Source of the DNA: Mesodorylaimus sp. YZB2_4
Taxonomy: Eukaryota; Nematoda; Enoplea; Dorylaimida; Dorylaimidae
Length of the DNA: 64,000 nt
Direction: 5' to 3'
Assembly: GCA_030248295.1 (NCBI GenBank)
Contig: JASANH010001170.1
Span: forward strand, 248,001-312,000
The notes beneath the pieces were generated by a model. That model saw only the letters and a list, made by a program, of their open reading frames with translations, was not told where the DNA came from and ran no database searches. This document shows positions 22,797-34,500 of the stretch, in pieces (within the stretch, counting starts at the first letter, position 1; each line of letters begins with the position of its first letter). The position numbers were made by a program, and so were the translations under genes.

Positions 22797-25691
22797 ATGT
22801 TTCCGAGCAGGCAAGAAGTGATTGAGAAGTTACTAAATGGGAACGATTCATCGGAAGTGAGTACGGGTGCCTCGTCCCGATCGTCCTCGTCCTCGTCAGC
22901 ATCGCATCAGGAAACCAGAGATCGGAGTTCAGTACTTCGGCAACGTCAATGGAACGATTCTGAACAATTTGTTGATGTAAGTTTAGGAAGCGGGTTTTCG
23001 ATGCGAGATAAGTTTGAATGGATTTGGACGAGGGCTTGGAGAAAGATAAGACCATGCAATTGTGTGGTGGCTGGAACCTGGCCATGCGCTCACTGTAATG
23101 AGTGAGGCGCCTTTTTAGATAGGAGAGGGTTCAACCCCAACCCAGGAGTACGTTTTTGCTTTTCGCCACTGTATGTGCAGGCCCCAGCGATTATGCGCGC
23201 TAGGCTCCGTTTGGCATATGAATCACGCAATACTCTTTGGATTTGGGAGCCAGGTGGGACCAGTGCCAAGAGACGACACCCATGTCCCTGAGGCTGTTCG
23301 TACCCATCTCAATTGCAGGCACCTAATCTCTAAGCTGCTCGCAGCACCGCATGTCCCTAGTGCATTACAATACGCTCTGAAAACACTTCTGAATAGAGTG
23401 GTTAATCCTGGACCGCTGACCAGGGAGTTTTTTATGCGATGGTAACTGGTCCATCACTTTTGGGCATCTCAATCGCGCGCACACCTCACTGGCGCAGGCC
23501 AACGAGGTCCTTGAATAAGAGTGGTCACGGGTGGATGCTTTCCAATATCCGAGTAGAGGCGCAGGCTCGCTCCAATTGCGGACTATTTTTGTCCATCTTT
23601 ACAATACTCTGGAGAGAAATGACATTTTGCAATATCTCCTTTGGCTACTCTTTGATCATGCATGCGCGAGACACGTGTTCTGTTTATTGTAGGATAATTT
23701 GCGCGAAGTCTACGAAAAGTTGCCCAATTTGGAAAAGCAGATATGGGGCAAGTTAATTGTGATGGAAGGCAATAAGAGAACGGCCAAGGCGTACCTAAGA
23801 CATCCCTTAGTCACCATCGATGGCTCCGATGTGGAGTTTGATGGACTCAGGTGAGCTGGGCTTCTTCGAAGACAGTACTTTGTGACTTTGTCTAGGAGTT
23901 GGTAATTCATGTGAGTGATCCCTGCGACGGTTTTTCTCTTTCAGAATTGGTCTGTCCCGATTTGAGAACCAGTCCCGTCCGAGCATTGTCTACGAGATCT
24001 TCAACGACATCCTGGCTGGGATCAAAATCAAAATCGATCCGGATGGCAATGTTTGGGCAAAACGAGCCTGTTATAGTCCCGTGTTTCTCAAGCCGCTTTA
24101 TCGCAATCGAGCCAATGATCTGTTCATGATCGAACAAAGGCCAGCGAAGGTATTTGACATTAGACGATTCAAGGAGGTGCTCGTGCATGAGCTGAAACAA
24201 GCCGTCCCTGATCGACGAAAATTGGAGAAATGCTGTTTGGTGTGCATGAAATTCTCATTGGATCATTGCGATCTACTGAAAACTCCAGTTTGGATCGTGA
24301 TCATACATTTAGTAGCCATCGAGTTACTCAATTTGGTCTTGCCGAAAGGTGATTGCGAGTGCTGACTGTGGATTTACTACTGGTGGGACACGAACACTAT
24401 AGGGGAGAGAAGCCCTTTTTGCCCAGGCCAGCAGTCAAACCTTCTAGCAGGGTCGTGCGGGACTTCCCTACCTCTCTGCGTCTTCACATGGAGGTTACAT
24501 CACCCCGCACAGGAGCATCCTGGGCATTCTTCCTCTGGGAACTGAACCTTATCAGTGCTTGACTGTCGAGACTGTCAACTCGTTTGGCTCCATCTCTGCC
24601 GTAACGTAGGCTTAGCGTTTAATGCCAGTGAGGGTTTTACAACTGACCTCCTTGGGCTGGGATTGACTCCAGGACGCACCCAGCCACTCCCTACCAAGCA
24701 ATATGGTTAGGCAACCTCTGCAGGACTAAGACCGTACCTTGATACCCTTTACTGATCGTGCATATCCTTTCTAGATAACGAGTTATCATCACCAAGCTCC
24801 AGCTTCACGACTAGCCCCGCACCGATTGCTGATTTCCATCCCAAACCCATGAGTGCAGGAAGAAGCTTGGAGAAGGAGTCGGCTAAGAGACTCTATGCTA
24901 AGCATCATCGCGATTCGAGCAGGCTAATGCCGTTGGAAAAGCACAACAGCAGTTTCGCACATTGGGTGAGTACTGATGGAGTACCCTGTCTTGTTTAGGT
25001 GTGTTCCTGCACTCGTCTTGTCCCTGTTACTTCGGCCTTCCTCGAAACATATTATCTTTTCAGCAAACGACACACTCGCAAGCTCCGACTTCACCCAAAT
25101 TCTTCACATCGTGCTCAAGTGGTCCGTTGCGAAGTGATCGAGGATGCGCTTCTTTGACTGATCTACGTCTCCTACCACCCGAAGGCACCTTTTCCCCAGC
25201 CCATGCGCTGAACAGGAATCCGAATCAGTGGCGTGCAGTGATACAACCACCGCCCATGCCACCGCACGTGCCTATGATCCCGAGGCGGCCTCAAATGGGC
25301 GTCAGTGCTGGTCAACGGGTATTTTCCATGGAGGCCTTGAACAACGGACAGGCCAGGCCCCCTTTTGCGAGCCCGGGTAAGTAGCTGCTAGACTGACATT
25401 GGAAGCTGGCACATATCAGTTTGCGCAGTGTTCAGACTGATACGAGTATATTCAGTGATGCGTCCCCAAGATTTTAGCAGGCGGAGTAAGTGCTTTTTTT
25501 TTCAGGCCGCCCTTCTTTCACGCCTGAACCGAGAATGTTGACGACGCATATCGAGCGGATGCAACTGCAGAAGTGGAGAAGTCAGGATTCTGGAATTGGT
25601 GAGTTCATTGTTCTTCGTTCTTCTCTTTCTGTCAGGCAACTTATGCTTTGCAATTTTAGCCTCTGGATCGGGCAGCTATGGACGAAAATGA
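22797..25691 (+). CDS. SMAD MH2-domain-only protein (Expansion/TAG-68-like)
   Basis: Seven exons (22797-22976, 23693-23850, 23945-24348, 24775-24965, 25064-25376, 25506-25598, 25660-25691) give 456 aa. The N-terminus is Ser-rich and disordered. Residues about 60-250 form an MH2-like SMAD/FHA domain: LVTIDGSDVEFDGLRIGLSR, IKIKIDPDGNVWAKRACYSP, SPVFLKPLYRN, KVFDIRRFKEVL and LDHCDLLKTPVWIVIIHL, parallel to SMAD GGEVYAECLSDSAIFV, KIFNNQEFA and TPCWIELHL. There is no MH1 domain and no C-terminal SSXS; the tail is Ser/Pro-rich and ends in SGSYGRK. So it is not a receptor-activated SMAD. MH2-only proteins of the Expansion type are known in ecdysozoans; orthology is inferred, not proven. Confidence 0.75.
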
Positions 25692-26236
25692 CCAGGACAT
25701 GCAAAAATGATTTGTGATAGCTGATGACCAGCCTAGCATGTTGTGCAGTGTGCTTGTATATGATCATATCTTATTTATGACAGCCGCTACCCATATTCTA
25801 CTCTTACCTTGTAAGCTCCCTTTGCACCGTCTCATTTTGTCTACGAGCCCCCGCATGGCACAATATGACGTCAAGAAATAATAAAAAAATTCAGTAGCAA
25901 GAGTCCGTTGCTACAAACTGTTCGACGACAGGCTTTCATGCTTGAAGATTATTAGGGCTCAATGGAGTAAGAGTAGACTAGGCCAGACATGGACGAGGGC
26001 CTGAACTTGGAAGCTCATCTTCAAAAAAGGCTTGCGTATTGGTTCGCAGCGAGGACGATCGAAGTTCGATGTTGTCAAGGTGTTGGAGCCAGTTTGTAGC
26101 AACCGTAACGATCCTGGTCCATTGCGTCATTGGAAGATATAAGCTGAAAGTCAGTCTCCTCGAAGCGGGCGCAAGTGTAGTCGGTGGCGGTGAACTTTGT
26201 GACCTACTTTACGAGCAATCTTATCAGCCGACAGCT
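25692..26236. other. Intergenic between MH2 and CIMIP2-like genes
   Basis: No gene recognised. An AATAATAAAAA stretch near 25879 could serve MH2 polyadenylation. The open frame 26039-26269 enters the CIMIP2-like first exon but its upstream part looks non-coding. Confidence 0.5.
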
Positions 26237-27219
26237 ATGGATAAGAAATACGTTGTGCCTGGTGAGTAGGAGAAAGGGCATGTGGAGGTAGTCCTCGGAC
26301 AAGCCAGCTTGCTCCCCTTACTGGTCTCTCATACAATCCTGTCTCTCAGGTTATGGAGGATACATTCCGGGGGAAAAGTGGAAATTTGGTTCTCGCAGTA
26401 GTTCGGAGCCCCCACCACAGTGGCGCAACTACTTCGGGCTCACCGCTGAGCAGGAGAATTACTTGTCTAATCAGCAAGAACAGAAACGGCCTCAGACGCG
26501 TCGACAACGTGTGCAAACGGCGAAGAGTGTCCGGACTCGAGCCGACTACTTGGATCGCATAGCCACGAGACCTTTGGACAGCTCCACGCAGTTTCCAGTG
26601 CAGACTAGCGAGATGGCGATACAAGCCGACGTGGATGGCATGCCGGGTGTTCCGTTCGATATGGGGGGAAGGTCGATGCAAGCTGGCTTGCAAAACGAGT
26701 CCTTGGTTGTAGGTAAGCACCTGAATTAGTCTGTTACCCTGACAACGTCCTTCTCAACCGTCGATGCAGATCAACGACGTGGACGCCCTCCCAGCCGGGC
26801 TGGACCTCGGCCGACTTTGGATGGGCGAATAGTAAACAACCAACGCGCTGACGTTCTGTTCATGCCCAATGATCCATTCAAAGGCTTGTCCAGTTACAGC
26901 AACGACACCAAGCGTATGGGACGATACTATGACAATGGTCAAAGGCGGGGGTATTTGCAGAACGGCCAAGCTTACCCCGGCGCAGTCAATGGCCAAGGGG
27001 TGACTAATGGTCAAAATTTAGCTTTTCTAAACGATGGATTTCCAACAACGGGTTACTCGGGTCATATTCCAGGTACAGAAATCACGTCCAGCTTTCACGC
27101 TGGGGTCTCATTAGATCCATGTTTCAGGCATGAAATCCTTTGTTGGCAAGCCTTACGGCGATGCATTGAGGACCCTGAGAGATGGGCAGCAGAAACCGGC
27201 ACCAGTGCCCATGCCATGA
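26237..27219 (+). CDS. CIMIP2 (FAM166)-like ciliary microtubule inner protein
   Basis: Four exons, 26237-26261, 26350-26712, 26770-27072 and 27128-27219, give 260 aa. The N-terminus MDKKYVVPGYGGYIPGEKWK and a second motif near the C-terminus, TGYSGHIPGMKSFVGKPYG, are the GYxGxxP...FG repeats of the CIMIP2/FAM166 (DUF2475) family, found inside axonemal doublet microtubules of cilia and sperm flagella. Between them is a basic RPQTRRQRVQTAKSVRTR segment and a disordered Gly/Asn/Gln region with a second RGRPPSRAGPRP block. The family usually has two or three such motifs. Proline-rich end QKPAPVPMP. Family call rests on the motif pair; the exact paralogue is unclear. Confidence 0.65.
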
Positions 27220-27640
27220 AAGCCGTGCTGCGTGACGTGGGGGTGAAATAAGCTGGTATTTTTTAGACTTCTATAGCGTGGCGTGCGGGTTCTTTTGTAC
27301 CGCAGGTACATTTTCTATTGACGGTGAATAACTTGGGTATGAGTTCGAGGCAGTCGTTGCATTCGAGGCATCGAGATTCATAGTCACTAATTTGCCATTC
27401 GCGGGCATCAGGCATGGTCAAAACGACTGTGACTGGGCTGTACTGTATGTCTCTAGGAAGGATGCTGTTATATTTGATTCAGCAGAGATATTCAGTCACG
27501 ACCAGAAAGAAATCTGTAAGCAGGATTATGAAAATAACATCAAAATTGAGAGCCACATCAAACTCCTTATCATAGACCCCGTGTCATTGGCACATATAAC
27601 ACTGAACTAATCAACTAATCGCGACGCTCCACCACCGCTA
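27220..27640. other. 3' flank of CIMIP2-like gene, nothing recognised
   Basis: AT-rich intergenic sequence following the stop codon. No ORF, repeat or RNA signature that I can support. Confidence 0.5.
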
Positions 27641-27650
27641 ACGCAAGATG

Positions 27651-29230
27651 CTTGTTGGATCTCACACGCTTGGAACTAAAATGGTCGATGATGGCTGGTT
27701 CCGAGTCTCTGATTCCTGGAAAACATCGAATAGGTCACCAACTTTTTCAGTTGACGGTCTTGATGCGATGAGATAGCAATCACTCGATGATTGACGGCGG
27801 CCAACTTTTCCTTAAAGACGCAAAAACCGAATATGCGCGCATCAGTCGCAACTGGAGGTTGGGTCGGCTTACAGCTTACGATCAGAAGATCGCTTACCTA
27901 ATTGACCAGGGAATGCGATAGCGCTTCGCTTAAAATGCATACGGGAAGCTGCGGACGGAGGTGTGCAAGTGGTCAATAGACCTATCTTACCATTTTTAGT
28001 TGAACAGGGAGACCTTGTTGGTCCAACAAAACTATCATCTGATGGTGGGCTCGAAATCTTCATTGCTCGGATCGCCCTTACCTGAAGATCCCTTCAGACG
28101 CCTCTCGATTGCCATCAATGTCGGAAAGGATTTGACTATCACGGCACTCGATTAACACAACTTTTTTCGACCAAAAGTCTAAAAGACACGCGCAAGGCAG
28201 CATATTTTACATATGCATCATTCATTCATCCATGTTCAGCTCTCAAACATACGCGGATGCGTACCCAGGGGCTTAGAAACATGCAAAGAAGTACAGTTTT
28301 ATTAACAACATGCGTGGAATATCTGTTAGTGGGAAATCTTTCAGCGTTACTGATTTTCAGTCCAAACGGAAATCGGCTGGGGGGGGTCTTGTCAGCCGTT
28401 ACTGCTTGTGAATTCCAATCACGCCTGCACCAAAAGAAAAATTTGTAGCCGGAAAGATCCTCAAGATTGGTGGGAATGGGGAATCAGCAGGCGGAATGGT
28501 TCAGATCTCTCACTGCAGGGTCCTAAAAGCAGGGGCACTAAAATGTAAGGTAACGCACTGATTCTGCGTTTACGAGGCCGACTTGCATACTTTGATCACT
28601 AATATGTGGGCACTATTCATCTGTCACGTGAATATTTGGCTGGAAACGTTTAACTATAGGCGATAAACTGGAAAAGTTTTACGCGCACTAAAAGGTGTGG
28701 AGTTTTAATAATCTTTTAACGTTTGACGATGTGGGAGTGAGTCGCCTTGCGGAGAAAATATTGCACCACCGATCTTTTTAAATTTCATATTGTATATATA
28801 CACCTACAGCAACAACATGGACCTTCTTGACAATGTCCCAGAACAAGCACGGCTGTGCTCGAACTTTAAGTCAATCACAAGGCACGAAGGCATTTCAAAT
28901 TCTAATAATACGACTCGCTCCTTTTTAGTCTTGATCTAGCACGGGTCTGTCCTTATTATCCAGGGAAACGTAGAGGCGATGGGTACTATAACGCCCTGCA
29001 TGGGATCCACATCTTTACTAAAGCTCTGTGTGAAGCTTTTAGCGAACACGAGGTGCGAACATGGAAGCAACTGTATCGAACAAGCTAGACGCTCCTACCG
29101 AAGGCTAAATTCAATGCTGACCTCTCACACAAAGACAAAAGTGCCCAGAGAGACGTCGCCAATTTCGAAAACAGTGTCAAAACGCGGCTTCCATCAGTTC
29201 GGTCGGATCTGATCTTGTTTCTCGACCCAT
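27651..29230 (+). pseudogene. Decayed coding-like tract of unknown origin
   Basis: Several plus-strand stretches read as fluent, low-bias protein but each is ended by a stop or frameshift and none is joined by good splice sites. Examples: MLVGSHTLGTKMVDDGWFRV from 27649; EYARISRNWRLGRLTAYDQ near 27830; VQVVNRPILPFLVEQGDLVG near 27970; FVAGKILKIGGNGESAGG near 28445; GDGYYNALHGIHIFTKALCE near 28975; FNADLSHKDKSAQRDVANFE near 29110. The pieces follow each other in order on one strand, as in an inactivated gene or an integrated foreign gene cluster. I do not recognise the family. It could also be chance open frame. Confidence 0.35.
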
Positions 29231-29234
29231 CGTT

Positions 29235-30191
29235 ATGTACAACGCCATTTACTCCCCTTCCCACGATCATTCCCAAGTCACTAGCATGAGGTCGCTGGAT
29301 CTTGAACCGAAGCCACCAGCACCGTTTCTTCAAATCACACCTCATGACAAGACCGATGCCATGCGGACGAGCGAACTCGCGAAAGCTATCCTGGCCCCTG
29401 ACGAGCTTACTGAACGAGTAAGCGATCACTTTGTCAATTTATAGTGCTGATTGTAACCGATGTGTTTCTACAGGCTGCCTTGGTCAGGGCTTTGCTGGAT
29501 CGAGAAGACGATTCAAGTTTTATTAATGCGCGTGACATTCGAGGTCGCACACCACTCATGCACGCCATCGCCATCTGCGCCGTCGACGTCATACCGATCT
29601 TGCTGGAATGTCCGAATGTTGATCTGGTAGCCAGAGATCGATTCGGCAACACAGCACTCATGTACGCAGTTGGTTACGGCTACGAAAATATAATCCGAAT
29701 GATCTTGAATGTGTTAAAGAAGAAAGTGAAAGACGATGATCGAGTCATGCTCAACTATCTGCATATGGAAAACTACGACGGTGCTACGGCACTCGAATTG
29801 GCATTGAAGGCTGGCCACGAAGATTGTGCTTTGGCATTGAGTGAATTTTTGAGGGTATGTACCTGTCACCATCAGCTTATTTCGTCACCGCCTCCCATCC
29901 TCATTGAGGAATGGTAGTGCTAACACGATGCTTTTGCGTTTTGCGGTTTAGGCAGCTGTGAGAAAGGAGGAAAGACGCAAAAGCAGCATTGCATACAAAC
30001 TCGGATTCGGAAAACGGTCACCACCAATGCCAGCTCGAAAGAGTAGCGGGCGCAAAAGTGCAGTGTGGAATCCAATCGCAAATGGGTGCATACTAACAAG
30101 ACGCAAATCACTCGGTGATGATGATGATGATGATGACCACCCAATCCCTATGTCTTTCAAGTCGAAACGAAAAAGTTCGAGTTTTCAATGA
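29235..30191 (+). CDS. Ankyrin-repeat protein with basic Ser/Lys-rich tail
   Basis: Three exons, 29235-29417, 29474-29854 and 29952-30191, give 267 aa with exact phase. After an unstructured N-terminus (about 60 aa), residues 61-185 contain at least three ankyrin repeats: INARDIRGRTPLMHAIAICA, VDLVARDRFGNTALMYAVGY and ENYDGATALELALKAGHEDC. The tail is rich in Lys, Arg and Ser (KKRKSS-like, several RKS sites) with a seven-Asp run coded by a GAT repeat. No membrane segment or enzyme domain is present, so a protein-binding scaffold is likely. The N-terminal exon overlaps the end of the decayed tract, so the true start could lie upstream. Confidence 0.7.
30115..30135 (+). repeat. (GAT)n microsatellite coding poly-Asp
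   Basis: Seven consecutive Asp codons, six GAT and one GAC, in the last exon of the ankyrin gene. Confidence 0.9.
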
Positions 30192-30469
30192 AACCTTTGT
30201 GACAGGTGTGGCGCGGGATTGTGTCAAAGTACAAGGCACAAAGGTAAGTACAGGGGTATTCAGTGTGAGGAAAAACTATGTATTTATTCGATGTTGCACA
30301 GCTCGGTTATTTGATTCAAAGAAAGTTATTGTACAGTGCGTCGCGACCACGAGTCCCGAGTCAGTTTAAGTGCAAGGGAGGCAGCCATCCTCTGGGGCCA
30401 CTAGGTCGGTGCAAAAAGCACGCTGATCTAGCCAAGTGCGAGAGTGACATCTTAACGGAGACAGTGGCC

Positions 30470-31525
30470 TTAACAGGAGAGTCCTTGATTGCGCCTTTGC
30501 AAGCATATGATCCACTGCTGCTGAGCGATCTTGAGAATGCGTCCAGGGGGTTTGGTCATGTGGATGGCGAACTGTTTGCTGTCCGTGCATTTCCTGTCCA
30601 TCCACATGGCCCCGTTGACCCACGTGTAACAGCTCTGCACCTGGCCAACATGGTCCACGCAGTCCAGCAGAACCTCGTTGCATCGAGGGCTCCTGTCGTC
30701 CACCGCCACTTCGGTGGCTTGCTTGCCCGGGTCTTGGCTACTTCCGAAGCGGCCCGTGCCTTGCCACGATGACCCCTGCAGCGGAGCAGCGCCACTCGCT
30801 GGGGCTCCTTCCGCGGGCGCGTCCCGTCTGCGGCGTGTAGCTTCGTCTAGAAAGTGCTAGTCTGTTTATTGATGCAGTGTAGGCCAGAGTCCGCGACATC
30901 CTACCCATCTGCATCTCGCGGGCGAGGTAGCTGTCGTAGCCGTCACAGAACGCGACACCATTTTCCCCAGCGAGATGCTCGAGCATGTCCGCCCCCAGTG
31001 GCTCGTTTAGAATGATCAGCGGTCGCGGCTGGTCCGAGTCCTGAAAGAGCTATCACTGTGCGGCTGCTAGACGTGACTGAGCTTCGTACCTGTCCATACT
31101 GACGCAATGGCAAAAGGTAACATCGGTTGCTCCCAGTCGGCCGGGAAATGACCACTTTCTGCGAGAGTGAATGTTAGCAAGCTTAATTAGCCATCGATTC
31201 TGCTTACCTTCTCCTTGATCTCGAGGCGGTCCACCTCGTTCCATTCCGGAATCTCCTGCAAACCAAGGGCACAGACTGAACAGGAACGTTCATCACTCAT
31301 AATCGGCTCACCTTCGGGAACGTCAGCTTCCCAACATCCACTCGGCCGCACTGAGTTTTGGGAAGAAAGTAAAAGGTGACGACAAATGTCAGCACTGCAG
31401 TGACCACCATCAGTCCAACGGCGGCCAGTATGGCCTGCGCACTGCATCGGGATGCCTTCTGCGCAACAACAGGTCAAGACGGGTTCAGAAAGAGTCAGGC
31501 CAACACTCACCCGTTGTTCCTCCAT
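30470..31525 (-). CDS. Small type II single-pass membrane protein, possibly BRICHOS/ITM2-like
   Basis: Six exons (31511-31525, 31312-31458, 31208-31255, 31090-31158, 30905-31040, 30470-30708), all with good GT-AG sites and consistent phase, give 217 aa. MEEQRKASRCSAQ is cytosolic, then a membrane anchor AILAAVGLMVVTAVLTFVV, then a lumenal or extracellular domain with NRCYLLPLRQYG, YDSYLAREMQMVAVDD and a Cys-rich end (CNEVLLDC, SCYTW, DRKCTDSK). The CYLLPL motif, spacing and C-terminal cysteines recall BRICHOS proteins such as ITM2, but similarity is weak and I would not assert it. It is convergent with the ankyrin gene, 278 bp apart. Confidence 0.65.
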
Positions 31526-34500
31526 CACAAGCTCTGTCTTCAAAAACACCCCGCTCGTCTCGACTCAACTCAATTCATCAACTGAGGAGCGGTGCAATGG
31601 CGGCCAACATCTTTATGGCACGGCCGACTCATATGCTTTCATGCCTCGAGCAAAGAGAAACTCTTCGAGCTTGACTCTTTTTTCTGTTGTCCATTCTTCC
31701 GTGACGCTTAGGATCGCTTGCCGTAACGGGCACTGCGCTGCGCGAGGCAGCCATGCGGAGAGTGGTTGCGCGTGAGGCATATTTAGCAAAGTCCGATTGA
31801 ATAATTATGTCTTTGACACGAATCCCCAATTTGGCAAGGAGTTGACGAAACCAGTTTAGAATAGATCCAAATTGATATTTGATGAAAATTTTGACAAATG
31901 GTAATCACATTCGTTGCTTAGTACAAGTTAACGAGAGTCCACTGAGGAGACAGCAGGGGCCTGAAACTGGTTCTTTAAAGGGGCGTTTCTTCAGGCTGCC
32001 TATTTTTGGAGCTTTGCTTTTGTGCGGGCCAATTGTTCGCGTTGCCGAGTCCAAAAGCAACAAAGTTTTTTCATGTTTGTAACTGGACGACAGTGGAAAA
32101 TTGAGAGTAATCGAGTCAGCGGATAATCCTGACGTCACGTTACCATTTTGAGAGTTGGTATGCCGGTGTGGCGAAGGACAGGCATGGAATGAATATGTGC
32201 GCAGCTGTCTCAATTATACAGAGCTGAATGCGTGACCGCTCTTTTGGCGCAGTGCTGTGACCTATTTGAAGCTGCTCATTCTGTAACGGGAAGTTTCACT
32301 TTTACCAAGGATGGAATGCTGTTGAGCGCAATGCACGTTAGCGACGGGCATTACCTATATTTCGCTACATGCCGTGGAAAACATCACTGTTTTACTTCAT
32401 AGGCATAAAGGGGTCCTTTTCGGCAGGCAAGACATGCTTTTACTTTTTTACCCAGTACATCATGGGGATATCACGGTCAGTAGTCATAGATACATCGCTG
32501 ACGTGAGACCAAATTTGGTGGTCTGACACCAGCGATGTATCAATCTCGGGTATCTCAGGATTCCTCCTTCCTCCTAGACTACAGTATACTTGTTCTGTAG
32601 CTTCAGCTATTGCAAGCACTTTAGAAGTATGAGCTGGAACACTTTGTCGCGAGCCGTGGAAGGCAAAATTATTTGCGCGACAAAAGACAGTGCAGAGCTT
32701 TTCTGCTTTTATTAAGAGAGTCGGCTAGACGCATCCTGTACAAGCACAAAACTACCGATCTCTACCGCTGTCAAACGTACAGTCTCTTTGCTTCGCTCGC
32801 ATTTCCATATGCCAACCCGCCCACAGAAATCCCCGCGCCTCATTTCTTAGACACAGCACTATTAGTCAGTTTGGATTGGAGGCCAGGCAACGAGCGTGGG
32901 GAGACGAAGCTTATTGTATCTCGGGAAGGTATGCTTTCCCGACACACTCGAGCAATGCAGAATTGACGATCACTTGGGGTTTCCCAGTCAGACAGAGTCA
33001 CACACATACTCTTGCAGCACTTCGTAACAGTTTGTGTGTCTCAAACTTAGAATGGCCACCATGTCGTCGAAGCTGTCTGTTCGTTGACATAGCTTCATCC
33101 AGTATGCGAAGTTGGTATGTTCTCAAGTGCACACAAACCCTTCGTCGTTTGTGCTCACAAACTGGCAAGCGAATGAGGAACTGTCAGCTTTGTCTGGGGG
33201 ACAGAAATCGGTGAATACAAATAGAAGCACTTGGGTTCGCATTGAGACCAGCCTGTATCATAAATGGGACACAATGGTAGGAAGTGTATGTAATCGCTAA
33301 TACGGTCTATTCCTACTGTAGACCATAAGCACAATGAACATAGAATAGGCAGAAGTCGGTCGTCGACGTTCTTTCCGAATCCGCCCGATTGTTCATCTGC
33401 GTCAGTTGGCAAACACAGCTGCGAGCCTTCTCCACTCCACTCCATGCCCACTTTTGGATGCGACGTCCGGACGAGAGTTGGGAGCGGGGACACCCGCGCC
33501 CATCGTGTGCTACTCGCACCGAGCCGCATTCAATTTGATATTGTAGCACCTTTTCGCCTTTTGTATTTCACTCAGCCTATTCTGGTTTATTGAGAATCGG
33601 ATCGGATAGGATACACGCATGCCGAGTCGTGCGTGGGGGCTGTGCTGAGCATGTTTACACGGCACTTAACCTCGACGAGCCCGAACCGAACCTTGTACAT
33701 TAGACAGGTAGGCGACCGAGCGAGGTCTATAGCTACAATGTAGCCATATTGGACAAGGTCGTTGAACGCGGCCACTTACGCCTTCCTAAAACGCTTTGTC
33801 GCCCTCGAACAATACCCCCGCCCAATACATACTTTCGACCGGTCCGTAATCAAGTGGCCGATTTAGGAAGTGGCTTCTTTGCTAAGCGAACGGGTGCACA
33901 AGGCGTTGAGTCAGATGTCGGCGGGAAGCAGATGTCCAACACGCGTTCTTGACCGTTTCCATGCTGCGACCTCGATTGGCTATAATATTTGCAGAAAGCA
34001 CGATTCATTGGTCCCACTTTTTGGGTGGCATATTGAAAAAAGGCAGGAAAAAGGATAATGCACCGAACTGGATACCCGCGTCCTATGCACATTTTTCACA
34101 GCTAACAACCCAAAACGGTTACTTTTGTCCGACCTAAACGCCCTTTCGTTTTCCCACGTTTCGTGTTTGCATCAGTCCATGAACAAAAAGCATGAAAAAA
34201 ATTAGAAACTAGATTTTAGTGACTCGTGTTTCGTACTGCATATTCAGATAATCCTGGTGGAGAAAGCAAAAAGGAACAATGTTCAAAATATGGTGTAGCA
34301 TACGGTAGGCACAATGGGAGAACTAAATCTGGCTATTGGACGTAGTTCGGGCAGGAAATAACGGTGGGGAGAGAGGTGGAGGGAATCATTTGTCCAGGCT
34401 AATGCAGATGAACACGAACGCGTACACGGAATGAATTGAAACCGACTGACCGTAGAAAAACGTAGGCCATTAAACGTTTGACTACGCGGCGCCGAAGGTA

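Noticed and set aside
29085..29429. 114-codon minus-strand ORF
   Set aside because: Overlaps the first exon of the ankyrin gene on the other strand, which has correct splice sites and continues in phase.
30278..30772. 164-codon plus-strand frame
   Set aside because: Antisense to the last exon of the type II membrane protein, whose six exons are phase-consistent on the minus strand.
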